Shown here in pieces: positions 17,248-25,519 of a stretch of DNA of 64,000 bases (position 1 is the stretch's first letter; each line of letters starts with the position of its first letter). Where the stretch lies: NCBI RefSeq assembly GCF_023169885.1, contig NZ_AP025516.1, forward strand, positions 1,240,001-1,304,000. Reading direction: 5' to 3'. Below the pieces are notes generated by a model. It was not told the origin of the DNA and ran no database searches. It saw only the letters and a list, made by a program, of their open reading frames with translations. The stretch is from Desulfofustis limnaeus. Lineage in GTDB: Bacteria > Desulfobacterota > Desulfobulbia > Desulfobulbales > Desulfocapsaceae. Made by a program: the position numbers and the translations under genes.

Positions 17248-17298
17248 TGTCTCAGACAAAGCTCCCTTTAACATAAATGGAAGTCGGGCAAACGGCAA
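17248..17298 (-). promoter_or_regulatory. Candidate recA promoter with a palindromic operator
   Basis: On the minus strand TTGCCG (17293-17298) and TATGTT (17270-17275) are 17 bases apart. Just downstream is the odd palindrome TGTCT-N-AGACA (17248-17258), where a repressor would sit. It could be a LexA-type site, but it does not match the E. coli or Bacillus consensus. Confidence 0.4.
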
Positions 17299-17318
17299 GG
17301 ACGATCCTGCATCGCTGC

Positions 17319-18569
17319 TCAGCGGCCGGAGGTATTGGCCTGCAGGTGCAGCCGCAGCAGGTTCAAGCCGTTGTGGGCCGCCAGGGTTTGGATGCGGTGG
17401 CGGCTGCCGCTGAACAGATGCTGCGTGACCCGGCAACCGTCCGGCTCGGCAATCCCGATGAACACCGTTCCCACCGGTTTTGCTGGTGTGCCGCCCTCGG
17501 GCCCGGCGATGCCGGTGATGCCGATGCCGATGTCGGCTTGGCACCTCTCTCTGATGCCGACAGCCATGGCCTCTGCCACCTGGGTGCTGACCGCGCCCCA
17601 TCGTTCGATCAGTCCTGGGGCGACGCCGACCAGGTCGGCTTTGAGCCGATTGGCGTAAGCCACCGCGCCGCCGAGGAAATAGCAGGAACTGCCGGGTACT
17701 CTGGTGATACGATGGGCGAGCAGACCGCCGGTACACGATTCGGCAGCGGCCAGCCAATGTCCTGAGTTCTTGAGCAGCCGACCGACCGCGTGCTCCAGCT
17801 CATCGCTGTCGCGGCCGTAAACGGCGTTTCCCAGGGCTGTTTCCACCCGTCGGCAGGCATCGGCAAAGAGCTTGGTCGCTGCACCGGTGTCCCACTCACG
17901 GATCAGAACGCTTACGTGCACGTCGGGAAAGACCGGGTAATAACCGATTTTGATCGACGCGGGCAATTGCAGCGCCCTGATCCGCCGGTTGATTTCCGAT
18001 TCGGCAAGGCCAAAGGATTTGTAGATGCGTTGACAGGTCTGCAGGCCGCTGCCGCTTTGCCAGGCGGTCAGCTTGGGCAGGACGATGCGATCGAGCAGAT
18101 CGGTCATCTCCTCCGGGACGCCGGGCAGAAAGAAAATCGGCGTCTGGTCATGGACCAGCTGGTAGCCGGCAATCGGTGATGACGGATCGAAGGCCTCGGC
18201 GCCGCTGGGCAGCCAAGCCAGCTTTTCCAGGGGGTCGTCGGGGGCTGCCTGGCGCCGCTGCAGGTGTCTTCGTATCCGTGCGAGAATTTCCAGGTTGGGC
18301 ATGGTCGGCCGGTTCAGGGCCTGGGAGACCGCCTCGTTGGTCAGATCGTCATCGGTGGCGCCGAGCCCGCCGGTGACGATGATGAAATCGACCCGGCCGA
18401 TGGCCTGCAGCAGGGCCTCGCCGATCAGCGACGGAGAATCGCCGATGGTGCTCATGGCATGGATGGTGTGGCCGGCGTCGAACAGTCGGCGGGCGGCGTA
18501 ACCGCTGGTGGTGTTGAGGGTGCGACCGGAGGTCAGTTCGTCCCCGATGGCGATGATTTCACCGATCAT
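17319..18569 (-). CDS. cinA: CinA: nicotinamide-nucleotide amidase/ADP-ribose pyrophosphatase-like protein
   Basis: The 416-residue protein has an N-terminal MoaB/MogA-like domain (MIGEIIAIGDELTSG, TGGLGATDDD) and a C-terminal PncC amidase domain (about 255-410, AAAESCTGGLLAHRI and GITGIAGPEGG). CinA proteins recycle NMN to NaMN in pyridine-nucleotide salvage. Here it precedes recA and follows mtaB after three bases. The start at 18569 lies tightly behind the mtaB stop, suggesting coupled translation. Confidence 0.95.
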   Translation of the reverse strand: MIGEIIAIGDELTSGRTLNTTSGYAARRLFDAGHTIHAMSTIGDSPSLIGEALLQAIGRVDFIIVTGGLGATDDDLTNEAVSQALNRPTMPNLEILARIRRHLQRRQAAPDDPLEKLAWLPSGAEAFDPSSPIAGYQLVHDQTPIFFLPGVPEEMTDLLDRIVLPKLTAWQSGSGLQTCQRIYKSFGLAESEINRRIRALQLPASIKIGYYPVFPDVHVSVLIREWDTGAATKLFADACRRVETALGNAVYGRDSDELEHAVGRLLKNSGHWLAAAESCTGGLLAHRITRVPGSSCYFLGGAVAYANRLKADLVGVAPGLIERWGAVSTQVAEAMAVGIRERCQADIGIGITGIAGPEGGTPAKPVGTVFIGIAEPDGCRVTQHLFSGSRHRIQTLAAHNGLNLLRLHLQANTSGR

Positions 18570-18572
18570 GGC

Positions 18573-19886
18573 TTAGGCCTCAGGACGGGCCGTCACGCCG
18601 GTTGCCGTCACTGACGACAATTCGACCTGAACGACGCGGTTGATGAGACGATCATCACCTTCCACCCGGACGGTGATGTAATTGTCGGTGTGACCCTGCA
18701 GCAGACCGTCCCGGTCCCGCTCGGACTCGATCAGGGCCGGGCGGCGCGTCCCCAGGAAGCGCCGGTAAAAACCGTTGCGGCGCCGTTCGCTCAATTCCCG
18801 CAGCAGCGCCACTCGCTGCTGCTTGACCCGGTTCGGCACCTGTTCGGCAAAGGATGCCGCCCTGGTCCCCGGCCGCGGCGAGTAGGGGAAGGCGTGCAGG
18901 TAGGTGAAGTCGGTCTGTTCCAGCAGGGAAACGGTATTGTCGAAATGGCTCTGGCGCTCACCCGGAAAGCCGACCAAAACATCGATGCCGATGGCGGCAT
19001 CGGCGACCATCCGGCGGCACAGCGTCAACTTTTCAACGAAAGTCTCGGGGCGATAGGAGCGGTTCATCCGCGCCAGGATGAAGGCATCGCCGCTCTGCAA
19101 CGGGATATGCAGATGCGGCATGAAATTGTCCCGCTCCTTCATCAGGCTGAGCAGCTCTTCGTTGATCTCGGTGGGTTCGATGGAAGAGAGCCGGAAGCGC
19201 AGCTCGGGAAACCGTGAACAAAGGGTTTCCAGCAGGGTGACGATGGTCTGCCCCTCGGCCAGATCATTACCGTACTGGCCCACATGGATGCCGGTGACCA
19301 CCACCTCCTGGTGCCCGTGTTTCCGGTACGAGGCAACCTGGTCGAGGATCTCGGCCAGCGGCAGACTGCGGCTGCGTCCCCGGGTGAAGGGGACGATGCA
19401 ATAGCTGCAGAAATGGTTGCAGCCGTCCTGCACCCGCAGCAGCGCCCGGGTGCGGCCGGCGAAGTGGCCAATGGGCAAGCGACTGATGGGACGGATCGTC
19501 TCCATATCCTGCAGCGAGGGGTCGACGGCCGGCCGATGGCGGTGGACAATGAACTCGACCAGTTCGCTCTTGCGGTCGTTGCCGATCAGCAGGAGCCGCT
19601 CCGGTTGCAGATCGGGCAGGGCACGCAGCTCCGTTGCGGCCAGCTGCACGTGACAGCCGGTCACGGCCAGCACCGCCCCGGGGTTGACCCGCGCCAGGCG
19701 GCGCAGATCACGGCGCGACTGGGCGCTGGCCTTGGCGGTGACGGCACAGGTGTTGATGACGATGACGTCGGCCCGGGCCGGATCATCGACCAGGTTCAGG
19801 CCGCTGCCCTTTAGGCTGTCGGCGAAGGCGGCGGTCTCGAACTGGTTCACCTTGCAGCCGAGGGTATGCAGGTAGACACGTTTCAT
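18573..19886 (-). CDS. mtaB: tRNA (t6A37) methylthiotransferase
   Basis: This radical-SAM enzyme converts t6A37 to ms2t6A in tRNAs reading ANN codons. The N-terminal UPF0004 domain has cysteines in HTLGCKVNQ, NTCAVT and VTGCHVQ for the auxiliary cluster. The radical-SAM cluster motif is CNHFCSYC near residue 157, and a C-terminal TRAM domain follows. At 437 residues and with GCKVNQ, it fits MtaB rather than MiaB or RimO. The start overlaps the mnmA stop as ATGA, so the two tRNA-modification genes are translationally coupled. Confidence 0.95.
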   Translation of the reverse strand: MKRVYLHTLGCKVNQFETAAFADSLKGSGLNLVDDPARADVIVINTCAVTAKASAQSRRDLRRLARVNPGAVLAVTGCHVQLAATELRALPDLQPERLLLIGNDRKSELVEFIVHRHRPAVDPSLQDMETIRPISRLPIGHFAGRTRALLRVQDGCNHFCSYCIVPFTRGRSRSLPLAEILDQVASYRKHGHQEVVVTGIHVGQYGNDLAEGQTIVTLLETLCSRFPELRFRLSSIEPTEINEELLSLMKERDNFMPHLHIPLQSGDAFILARMNRSYRPETFVEKLTLCRRMVADAAIGIDVLVGFPGERQSHFDNTVSLLEQTDFTYLHAFPYSPRPGTRAASFAEQVPNRVKQQRVALLRELSERRRNGFYRRFLGTRRPALIESERDRDGLLQGHTDNYITVRVEGDDRLINRVVQVELSSVTATGVTARPEA

Positions 19887-20941
19887 GACGGAGCGGTTCG
19901 TCGTGGCGGTGCCAGGATCTCGCCGGAGCCCAGTACCTGATCCCCCCGGTAGAGCACGGCGAACTGCCCCGGTGCGACGGCTCGCTGCGGCCGGTCAAAC
20001 CGGAGGACAAAGGAATCGGCCGTGCTGGCGATAAGCCGCGCCGTAACCGGTCGGTGGGTGGAACGGATCTGCACCTCCACCTCGGTCCCCGGAGACGGCG
20101 GCTCGATCAGCCAGTTAACCTGCCCGGCGTGCACGGACTCCTGCAACAGGTCATGTTCTTTACCCACCACCAGGGTGTTGGCGGCGGCGTCGATGGTCGT
20201 CACGTACCAGGGCGTGCTGTCCGGCAGGCCAATGCCGCGCCGCTGGCCGATGGTGTAGTGCAACAGGCCGCGGTGTTCGCCCAGGTGCGTACCGTCAACG
20301 CTGACGATGGGTCCGGGCCGTTGTTCGTCGCCGGCCCGGGCGGCCAGGTGGGCGGCGATGCTCGTTTCCTGGAGAAAGCACACGTCCTGGCTCTCCCGGC
20401 CGCGAAAATCGGTGAAGCCGTGCTCCTCGACGAGCCGATAGGTCTCTTCCTTGCGCATGGCACCCAGCGGAAACAGTACCGCACCGAGCTGCTGCGGGCG
20501 AAGGCGGGCGAGAAAATAGGACTGATCTTTGTCCGGATCGATTCCGCGCAGCAGGGCCGGGCGTCCGTCACGAAACTCGCTGCGGGCATAGTGGCCGGTG
20601 GCCATGGAGGCACAGCCGGCGGCGGCGATCTGTTGGCGAAACAGGCCGAACTTGATGGTATGGTTACAGACCATGCAGGGGTTTGGCGTCAGTCCGGCCC
20701 CGTAGGTGGAGGAAAAATAGTCGAGTACGATGGCTGCGAATTGGCTCTTCAGGTCGATCACCTGCACCTCGATGTCCAGCGCTTCGGCCAGCCGGCCGAG
20801 GCGCTGCCGCTGTTCGTCGAAGCCCGGCTGGCCAATGTCCATGATAAAGCCGCGCACCGGATGATCCCGGCGCAACAGCAGGGCACAGGCGGTGGAGTCG
20901 ACACCGCCGCTCATGGCGATTCCGATCGGCGTAACGGTCAT
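19883..20941 (-). CDS. mnmA: tRNA-specific 2-thiouridylase
   Basis: MnmA thiolates U34 of tRNAs for Lys, Glu and Gln. The 352-residue protein begins with the PP-loop AMSGGVDSTA. The catalytic cysteines are in NPCMVCN (about 90-96) and QDVCFL (about 190), and the central domain has LLHYTIGQRRGIGL. It heads the minus-strand set mnmA-mtaB-cinA and is divergent from the U32 gene, with 212 bases between. No clear ribosome site precedes the ATG. Confidence 0.97.
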   Translation of the reverse strand: MTVTPIGIAMSGGVDSTACALLLRRDHPVRGFIMDIGQPGFDEQRQRLGRLAEALDIEVQVIDLKSQFAAIVLDYFSSTYGAGLTPNPCMVCNHTIKFGLFRQQIAAAGCASMATGHYARSEFRDGRPALLRGIDPDKDQSYFLARLRPQQLGAVLFPLGAMRKEETYRLVEEHGFTDFRGRESQDVCFLQETSIAAHLAARAGDEQRPGPIVSVDGTHLGEHRGLLHYTIGQRRGIGLPDSTPWYVTTIDAAANTLVVGKEHDLLQESVHAGQVNWLIEPPSPGTEVEVQIRSTHRPVTARLIASTADSFVLRFDRPQRAVAPGQFAVLYRGDQVLGSGEILAPPRRTAPS

Positions 20942-21153
20942 GAGCAGCGCCGGTGGGAAACCGGAAGGGGGCTATGGTTGGTGTGTCGTGGCATGGGGTT
21001 CTGCCTGGCGGCAGCCGTTATTGTTCTGATCGTCCTGCCGACCGCTCTGCCGTCTTGACGAGCGATTAACGGCCGCAGATCGATCCGGGCTTGCCGGTAC
21101 CGGCTTGGGTGGTGTAGAAAGCGAAATCCATCAATCCTAAAAGATACTGCAGC

Positions 21154-22428
21154 ATGAAAGAAAAACAAAGCAAGAAAGCGCCGCGGCCGGGGCTGCCCGA
21201 ATTGCTGGCCCCGGCCGGCAGTTTCGAGAAGATGGTGACCGCCATCCATTACGGGGCCGACGCCGTCTATCTGGGTGGTCCCGCCTATGGGCTGCGGGCT
21301 CGGGCCGGGACCTTCGATGAACCGGCCATGGCCGCTGCGGTGGCCTATGCGCACGCCCGCCGGGTGCCGGTCTACGTGACGGTCAATATCTTCGCCCATA
21401 ACGACGACCTGGCCGGCCTGCCCGACTACCTGCGCTCCCTGCAGGCCCTGGAGGTCGACGCAATCATCGTCGCCGACCCCGGGGTGCTGGCGCTGGCGAC
21501 GGAGATCGTCCCGCATCTGCCGGTCCATCTGTCCACCCAGGCCAACGTGACCAACGTCAATGCCGCCCGGTTCTGGTCGCGCCAGGGAGTCCGGCGGCTC
21601 AACCTGGCCCGGGAGCTGTCACTCCAGGAGATCCGGGCTCTGCGCCGGGGCTGCGATGCCGAATTGGAGGTGTTCGTGCATGGGGCCTTGTGCATCTCCT
21701 ATTCCGGCCGCTGCCTGCTCTCCCACTACCTGACCGGCCGCGACGCCAACCGGGGCAGTTGCGCGCAGCCGTGCCGTTTTCGTTATGCGCTGGTGGAACA
21801 GACCCGGCCGGAGCTGCACTACCCGATTGAAGAGGACCGGCACGGCGCCTATATCCTCAACGCCAAGGATCTCTGCTTGCTGGCCCGCCTGCCGGAGCTG
21901 GTGGCAGCCGGTGTTGATGCCCTGAAGATTGAAGGGCGGATGCGTTCGCTGTTCTACGTCGGTTCGGTGGTGCGAGTCTACCGGGCGGCGCTTGATTACC
22001 TGCAGACCCTCGATGACAGCGACTGGCGCCAGCCCGAGAGGCTCGTTTTGCCGCCGGAGCTGACCGACGAGATCATCCGGACCGGGACCAGGGAACTGAC
22101 CGAAAATTTCATCGACGGCCCCCCCGGGCCAACGGAGATGCTCTACGACCGTTCCCGGGCCGAGCAGCCCTACGAGCCGGTGGCAGTGGTCCGGGAGCTG
22201 GCCTCCCTGCCCCTGGTGGAGGTCCGCAACCCGCTGGTGGTCGGGGATTCCATCGAGTATATGCACCGCCGCACCGTTCACACTTCGCCGGCCCGGATCG
22301 AGGCTCTGTTCGATGAGGCCTGGCAACCGCTGCAACGTGCCAACCCGGGCAGCCGGGTCTATCTGTCGCTGGCCGAGCCGCTGCCCGGTGTGGCGGTGGA
22401 GGGGCTCTTTCGCCGTCGTAAAGGATAA
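21154..22428 (+). CDS. U32 family protein, TrhP/YegQ-like
   Basis: The 424-residue protein has ELLAPAGSFEKM at the N-terminus and the family block FVHGALCISYSGRCLLS followed by GSCAQPCR, whose cysteines hold an iron-sulfur cluster. Annotated as peptidase U32, the best-studied relatives (TrhP, RlhA) instead support prephenate-dependent hydroxylation of tRNA or rRNA bases. Its divergent neighbour mnmA, which acts on tRNA U34, fits an RNA-modification role. The Gly-rich prefix KEKQSKKAPRPG is disordered. The ribosome site is weak. Confidence 0.85.
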   Translation: MKEKQSKKAPRPGLPELLAPAGSFEKMVTAIHYGADAVYLGGPAYGLRARAGTFDEPAMAAAVAYAHARRVPVYVTVNIFAHNDDLAGLPDYLRSLQALEVDAIIVADPGVLALATEIVPHLPVHLSTQANVTNVNAARFWSRQGVRRLNLARELSLQEIRALRRGCDAELEVFVHGALCISYSGRCLLSHYLTGRDANRGSCAQPCRFRYALVEQTRPELHYPIEEDRHGAYILNAKDLCLLARLPELVAAGVDALKIEGRMRSLFYVGSVVRVYRAALDYLQTLDDSDWRQPERLVLPPELTDEIIRTGTRELTENFIDGPPGPTEMLYDRSRAEQPYEPVAVVRELASLPLVEVRNPLVVGDSIEYMHRRTVHTSPARIEALFDEAWQPLQRANPGSRVYLSLAEPLPGVAVEGLFRRRKG

Positions 22429-22443
22429 GCGGCAGAGTGTCTT

Positions 22444-22624
22444 TCGTTGTGCGCAATACCTACGGATGCTGGCGTTTCGGCCTGTTCATCGGCGCAATGA
22501 GGCCGGCAGACAGGCCATCCATGGCCTGACCGCCGGTGGCGGACATCCTGTCCGCCACCCTTCGGGCCTTGTTCAATGCGCCGATGGGCCTTCACGATGC
22601 ATCCTCCGGTATTGCGTACAACGA
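22444..22624. repeat. 181-bp palindromic element with nested hairpins
   Basis: The outer arms 22444-22469 and 22599-22624 are inverted repeats matching at 22 of 26 positions. Inside are a second pair, 22488-22500 with 22573-22585 (12 of 13), and two perfect hairpins: 22511-22518 with 22521-22528, and 22535-22545 with 22549-22559. There is no open frame. The layout resembles a miniature inverted-repeat (MITE/REP-like) element or a multi-branched RNA. No second copy was noticed in this window. Confidence 0.6.
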
Positions 22625-22632
22625 TACCAATT

Positions 22633-22650
22633 ACCCTTCTCCGGAAGGGT
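22633..22650. terminator. Short perfect hairpin between the U32 gene and class I fumarase
   Basis: ACCCTTC-TCCG-GAAGGGT forms a seven-base-pair stem with a tetraloop, followed by TTTAT on the plus strand. It lies between two convergent genes and could stop transcription from either side; the T-run is short. Confidence 0.4.
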
Positions 22651-22720
22651 TTATGCCTCTTCGATTCTCTCAGTGGTCGGTAAAACCAAGATCAATCAGC
22701 AAACCATTGCGATCCTCAGT

Positions 22721-24235
22721 TCATGATCGCAGTTTGGCGATCTCCTGCTGCCAGAAGGTCGGGCCGGTCTTGTGGACGGCCTCGCCGGCGGCATCGACGG
22801 CCACCGTCACCGGCATATCCTTGACCTCGAACTCATAGATCGCCTCCATGCCGAGATCGGCAAACGCCACCACCCGCGAGGCGGTGATCGCCTTAGCCAC
22901 CAGATAGGCGGCTCCGCCCACGGCCATCAAGTAGACGGCGCCGTGCCGCTTGATCAGTTCGATGGTGGCGTCGCCCCGTTCGGCCTTGCCGATCATGCCG
23001 TACAGGCCGGTTTTGCCGAGCATCATCGCGGTGTATTTGTCCATTCGGGTGGAGGTGGTCGGGCCGGCCGGGCCCACTACCTCGTCGCCCACCGGGTCCA
23101 CCGGGCCGACGTAATAGATGAAGCGACCGTTGAAGTCGACCCCCTCGGGCAGCGGCTGGCCGGCGTCGAGCAGCTGCTGGATGCGGCGGTGGGCGGCATC
23201 CCGGCCGGTGAGGATCTTGCCGCTGAGCAGCAGGGTGTCGCCGGCCTTCCAGCTGGCGATCTCTTCTTTGCTGATCCCGTCCAGGTTGACCTGGCGGGCG
23301 TCGCCGCTGTCGTCGCCGGCGATCTGCGGCCACTCGTCGAGCGATGGCGGGGTGAAGACTGCCGGCCCGGAGCCGTCCAAGGTAAAGTGGGTGTGGCGGG
23401 CCGCGGCGCAGTTGGGGATCATGGCCACCGGCAGGGAGGCGGCATGGGTCGGGTAGTCGAGGATCTTCACGTCGAGCACCGTGGTCAGGCCGCCGAGTCC
23501 CTGGGCGCCGATGCCCAGGGCGTTCACTTCGTCGAAGATCTGCAGGCGCAGTTCCTCGAGCCGGTTGGCAGGCCCCCGGGCGCGCAGCTCGTCGATGTCG
23601 ATCGGGTCCATCAGCGACTGCTTGGCCAGACACATGGCCTTGTCGATGGTGCCGCCGATGCCGATGCCGAGGATGCCGGGCGGGCACCAGCCGGCACCCA
23701 TGGCCGGCACCGTCTTCTTGACCCAATCGACGATCGAGTCGGCCGGGGTGAGCATGGCCATCTTGCTCTTGTTCTCCGAGCCGCCGCCCTTGGCGGCGAT
23801 CTGCACCTCGACGGCGTCACCCGGCACCATCTCCACATGGACCACCGCCGGGGCGTTGGTCTTGGTATTGATGCGGCTGCCGGCCGGATCGGCGACGATC
23901 GATTTACGCAGTGGATTGCTCGGGTCGCCATAGGCCCGGGTGACGCCTTCGTCGACCAGCTGCTGGATGGTCAGGTCCCCTTCGAAGCGGCAGTTCATGC
24001 CGAGCTTGACGAACACCGTGACGATGCCGGTATCCTGGCAGATGGGGCGCTTGCCAAGGGCGCACATCCGCGAGTTGATCAGGATCTGGCCGATGGCGTC
24101 GCGGGCGGCGCCGCTTTTTTCCCGCTCGTAGGCCTGAGTCATCGCCCGAACGAAATCAACCGGGTGATAGTAGCTGATATACTGCAGGCTGTCGGCGATG
24201 GAGGTGATGAAGTCTTCTGCTTTAATGGGTGCCAT
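22721..24235 (-). CDS. fumA: Class I fumarate hydratase (fused alpha and beta domains)
   Basis: This 4Fe-4S, oxygen-labile fumarase is one 504-residue chain joining the alpha domain (about 1-290) and the beta domain (about 320-504). Cluster cysteines are visible in RPICQDTG, GAGWCPPGILGIGIGG and MIPNCAAARHTHF. The beta domain has TSTRMDKYTAMML, as in the family. AAGGAG lies six bases before the ATG. It is monocistronic. With fumC at 4198 the cell has an oxygen-stable backup, which suits an organism exposed to oxygen at times. A related tartrate dehydratase activity is possible but less likely for a fused chain. Confidence 0.93.
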   Translation of the reverse strand: MAPIKAEDFITSIADSLQYISYYHPVDFVRAMTQAYEREKSGAARDAIGQILINSRMCALGKRPICQDTGIVTVFVKLGMNCRFEGDLTIQQLVDEGVTRAYGDPSNPLRKSIVADPAGSRINTKTNAPAVVHVEMVPGDAVEVQIAAKGGGSENKSKMAMLTPADSIVDWVKKTVPAMGAGWCPPGILGIGIGGTIDKAMCLAKQSLMDPIDIDELRARGPANRLEELRLQIFDEVNALGIGAQGLGGLTTVLDVKILDYPTHAASLPVAMIPNCAAARHTHFTLDGSGPAVFTPPSLDEWPQIAGDDSGDARQVNLDGISKEEIASWKAGDTLLLSGKILTGRDAAHRRIQQLLDAGQPLPEGVDFNGRFIYYVGPVDPVGDEVVGPAGPTTSTRMDKYTAMMLGKTGLYGMIGKAERGDATIELIKRHGAVYLMAVGGAAYLVAKAITASRVVAFADLGMEAIYEFEVKDMPVTVAVDAAGEAVHKTGPTFWQQEIAKLRS

Positions 24236-24398
24236 GACTACTCCTTGTGGTTATGGATGGTCTGGGTTCGCTCTGATAAAACCATGCGTCCGGCCAGCTC
24301 TGCGGCACGGACGTGAAAACGGACCGGGGCATCGGGTGTGGCGCCGGACGTCCGGATCTTGCTGCCGCCCTCGGGTCGCTGGCCTCACTCACCTGACG

Positions 24399-25244
24399 CT
24401 ACTCCGTCGGCTGGGGGCGGGGGAGGGTGCGCGGCCGCAGGCCGGTGCGGATCAGCTTGTCGTCCTCATGATAGCCGGATGGCGCGGTGGTGTTGGGCAT
24501 CAGGATGCCGCGCCGGCCGATGATCGTTCCCGGGTTGGTGACCGAGTTGCACCCGGTCTGGGCCCGGTCACCGAGGATGGCGCCGAGCTTGCGCAGGGTG
24601 GTGTCGACCAGTTCGCCGTCCACGGCTATTTTGACGGTCTCCGCGGCGAATTTGAGGTTGGCGAATTTGGTGCCGGCCCCGAGATTGGTATCGTTGCCCA
24701 GGATCGAGTCGCCCAGGTAGGCGAAATGCCCGGCCTTGGCGTCGTCGAGGAAGATCGAGTGCTTGACCTCGGTGGCGTGGCCGACGACGCAGCGCTCTCC
24801 CACCAGACAATAGCCGCGCAGGTAGGCGCCTTGCCGGACCTCGGTGCAGGCGCCGATGATGGCCGGCGCCTTGATGGTAGCCCCGCCTTCGACCAGAGAG
24901 CCTGGGCCGAGCGCGATCCGCTCACCGATCAGGATGGCCCCGGCCATGATCAGGGCCGCCCCTTCGAGCACCTTCCCTTGGAGGCTGACCCGGAGCTTCC
25001 CCTGGTTCACATCGCCCCACTCGATGTCCAGCGAGGCTGCCGGCAGGATGCGGCCGTCGTGCCACACCAGCGGCTGGGCCACCGGAATGCCACCGGTCAC
25101 TTCGGCCGGCAGCGGCGCCGGGTAGGGGTAGCTGTCCATGTAGGCGCGCAGCCGCTGCAAGGCGGTCCAGACCGGCTGGTCGGCGCTGAACAGGGCGGCG
25201 TGGGCGAACGCCTGGTAATCGAAGAGGGATGGGGCGGTCAGCAT
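24399..25244 (-). CDS. Left-handed beta-helix protein, GlmU C-domain-like
   Basis: The 281-residue protein has an N-terminal non-repeat region (about 80 residues) and then hexapeptide repeats forming a left-handed beta helix, as in GlmU acetyltransferase domains. Segments such as KHSIFLDDAKAGHFAYLGDS and NDTNLGAGTKFANLKF resemble GlmU's acetyl-CoA site, but the nucleotidyltransferase domain is missing. It is probably a sugar or nucleotide-sugar acyltransferase, or a degenerate relative; the substrate is unknown. The start at 25244 is chosen because AGAGGA sits six bases upstream; an in-frame ATG seven codons earlier has no site. Confidence 0.7.
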   Translation of the reverse strand: MLTAPSLFDYQAFAHAALFSADQPVWTALQRLRAYMDSYPYPAPLPAEVTGGIPVAQPLVWHDGRILPAASLDIEWGDVNQGKLRVSLQGKVLEGAALIMAGAILIGERIALGPGSLVEGGATIKAPAIIGACTEVRQGAYLRGYCLVGERCVVGHATEVKHSIFLDDAKAGHFAYLGDSILGNDTNLGAGTKFANLKFAAETVKIAVDGELVDTTLRKLGAILGDRAQTGCNSVTNPGTIIGRRGILMPNTTAPSGYHEDDKLIRTGLRPRTLPRPQPTE

Positions 25245-25519
25245 GGGGGTTCCTCTCAGCGGCAATCGATGGTGGCCTGATCGAACAAACTGCTACTATT
25301 GTAAAAAAGGAAGATTAGTTCAAGAATTTTTCCGGCAGACGGTGCCGACCGGTGGAACCGTCTTGACTTCAGAATTTTCAATGTTTAGCTTGTGCTCGGT
25401 TTATCAAAGGCGTCACCCCGGCGCCCGTCGTCACATTTTCGTTTCCGGCGCCTGATAGGGCCGCCCGGTTTTTCACAGATATGCGTATGGCCGTCGGCGA
25501 GACGGCTGTGGAGGTAGGT

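Noticed and set aside
25266-25519. Heat-shock (CIRCE or sigma-32) control of lon
   Set aside because: No CIRCE inverted repeat was found. A TTGACT at 25363 has only a poor -10 at the right spacing, so no call was made.
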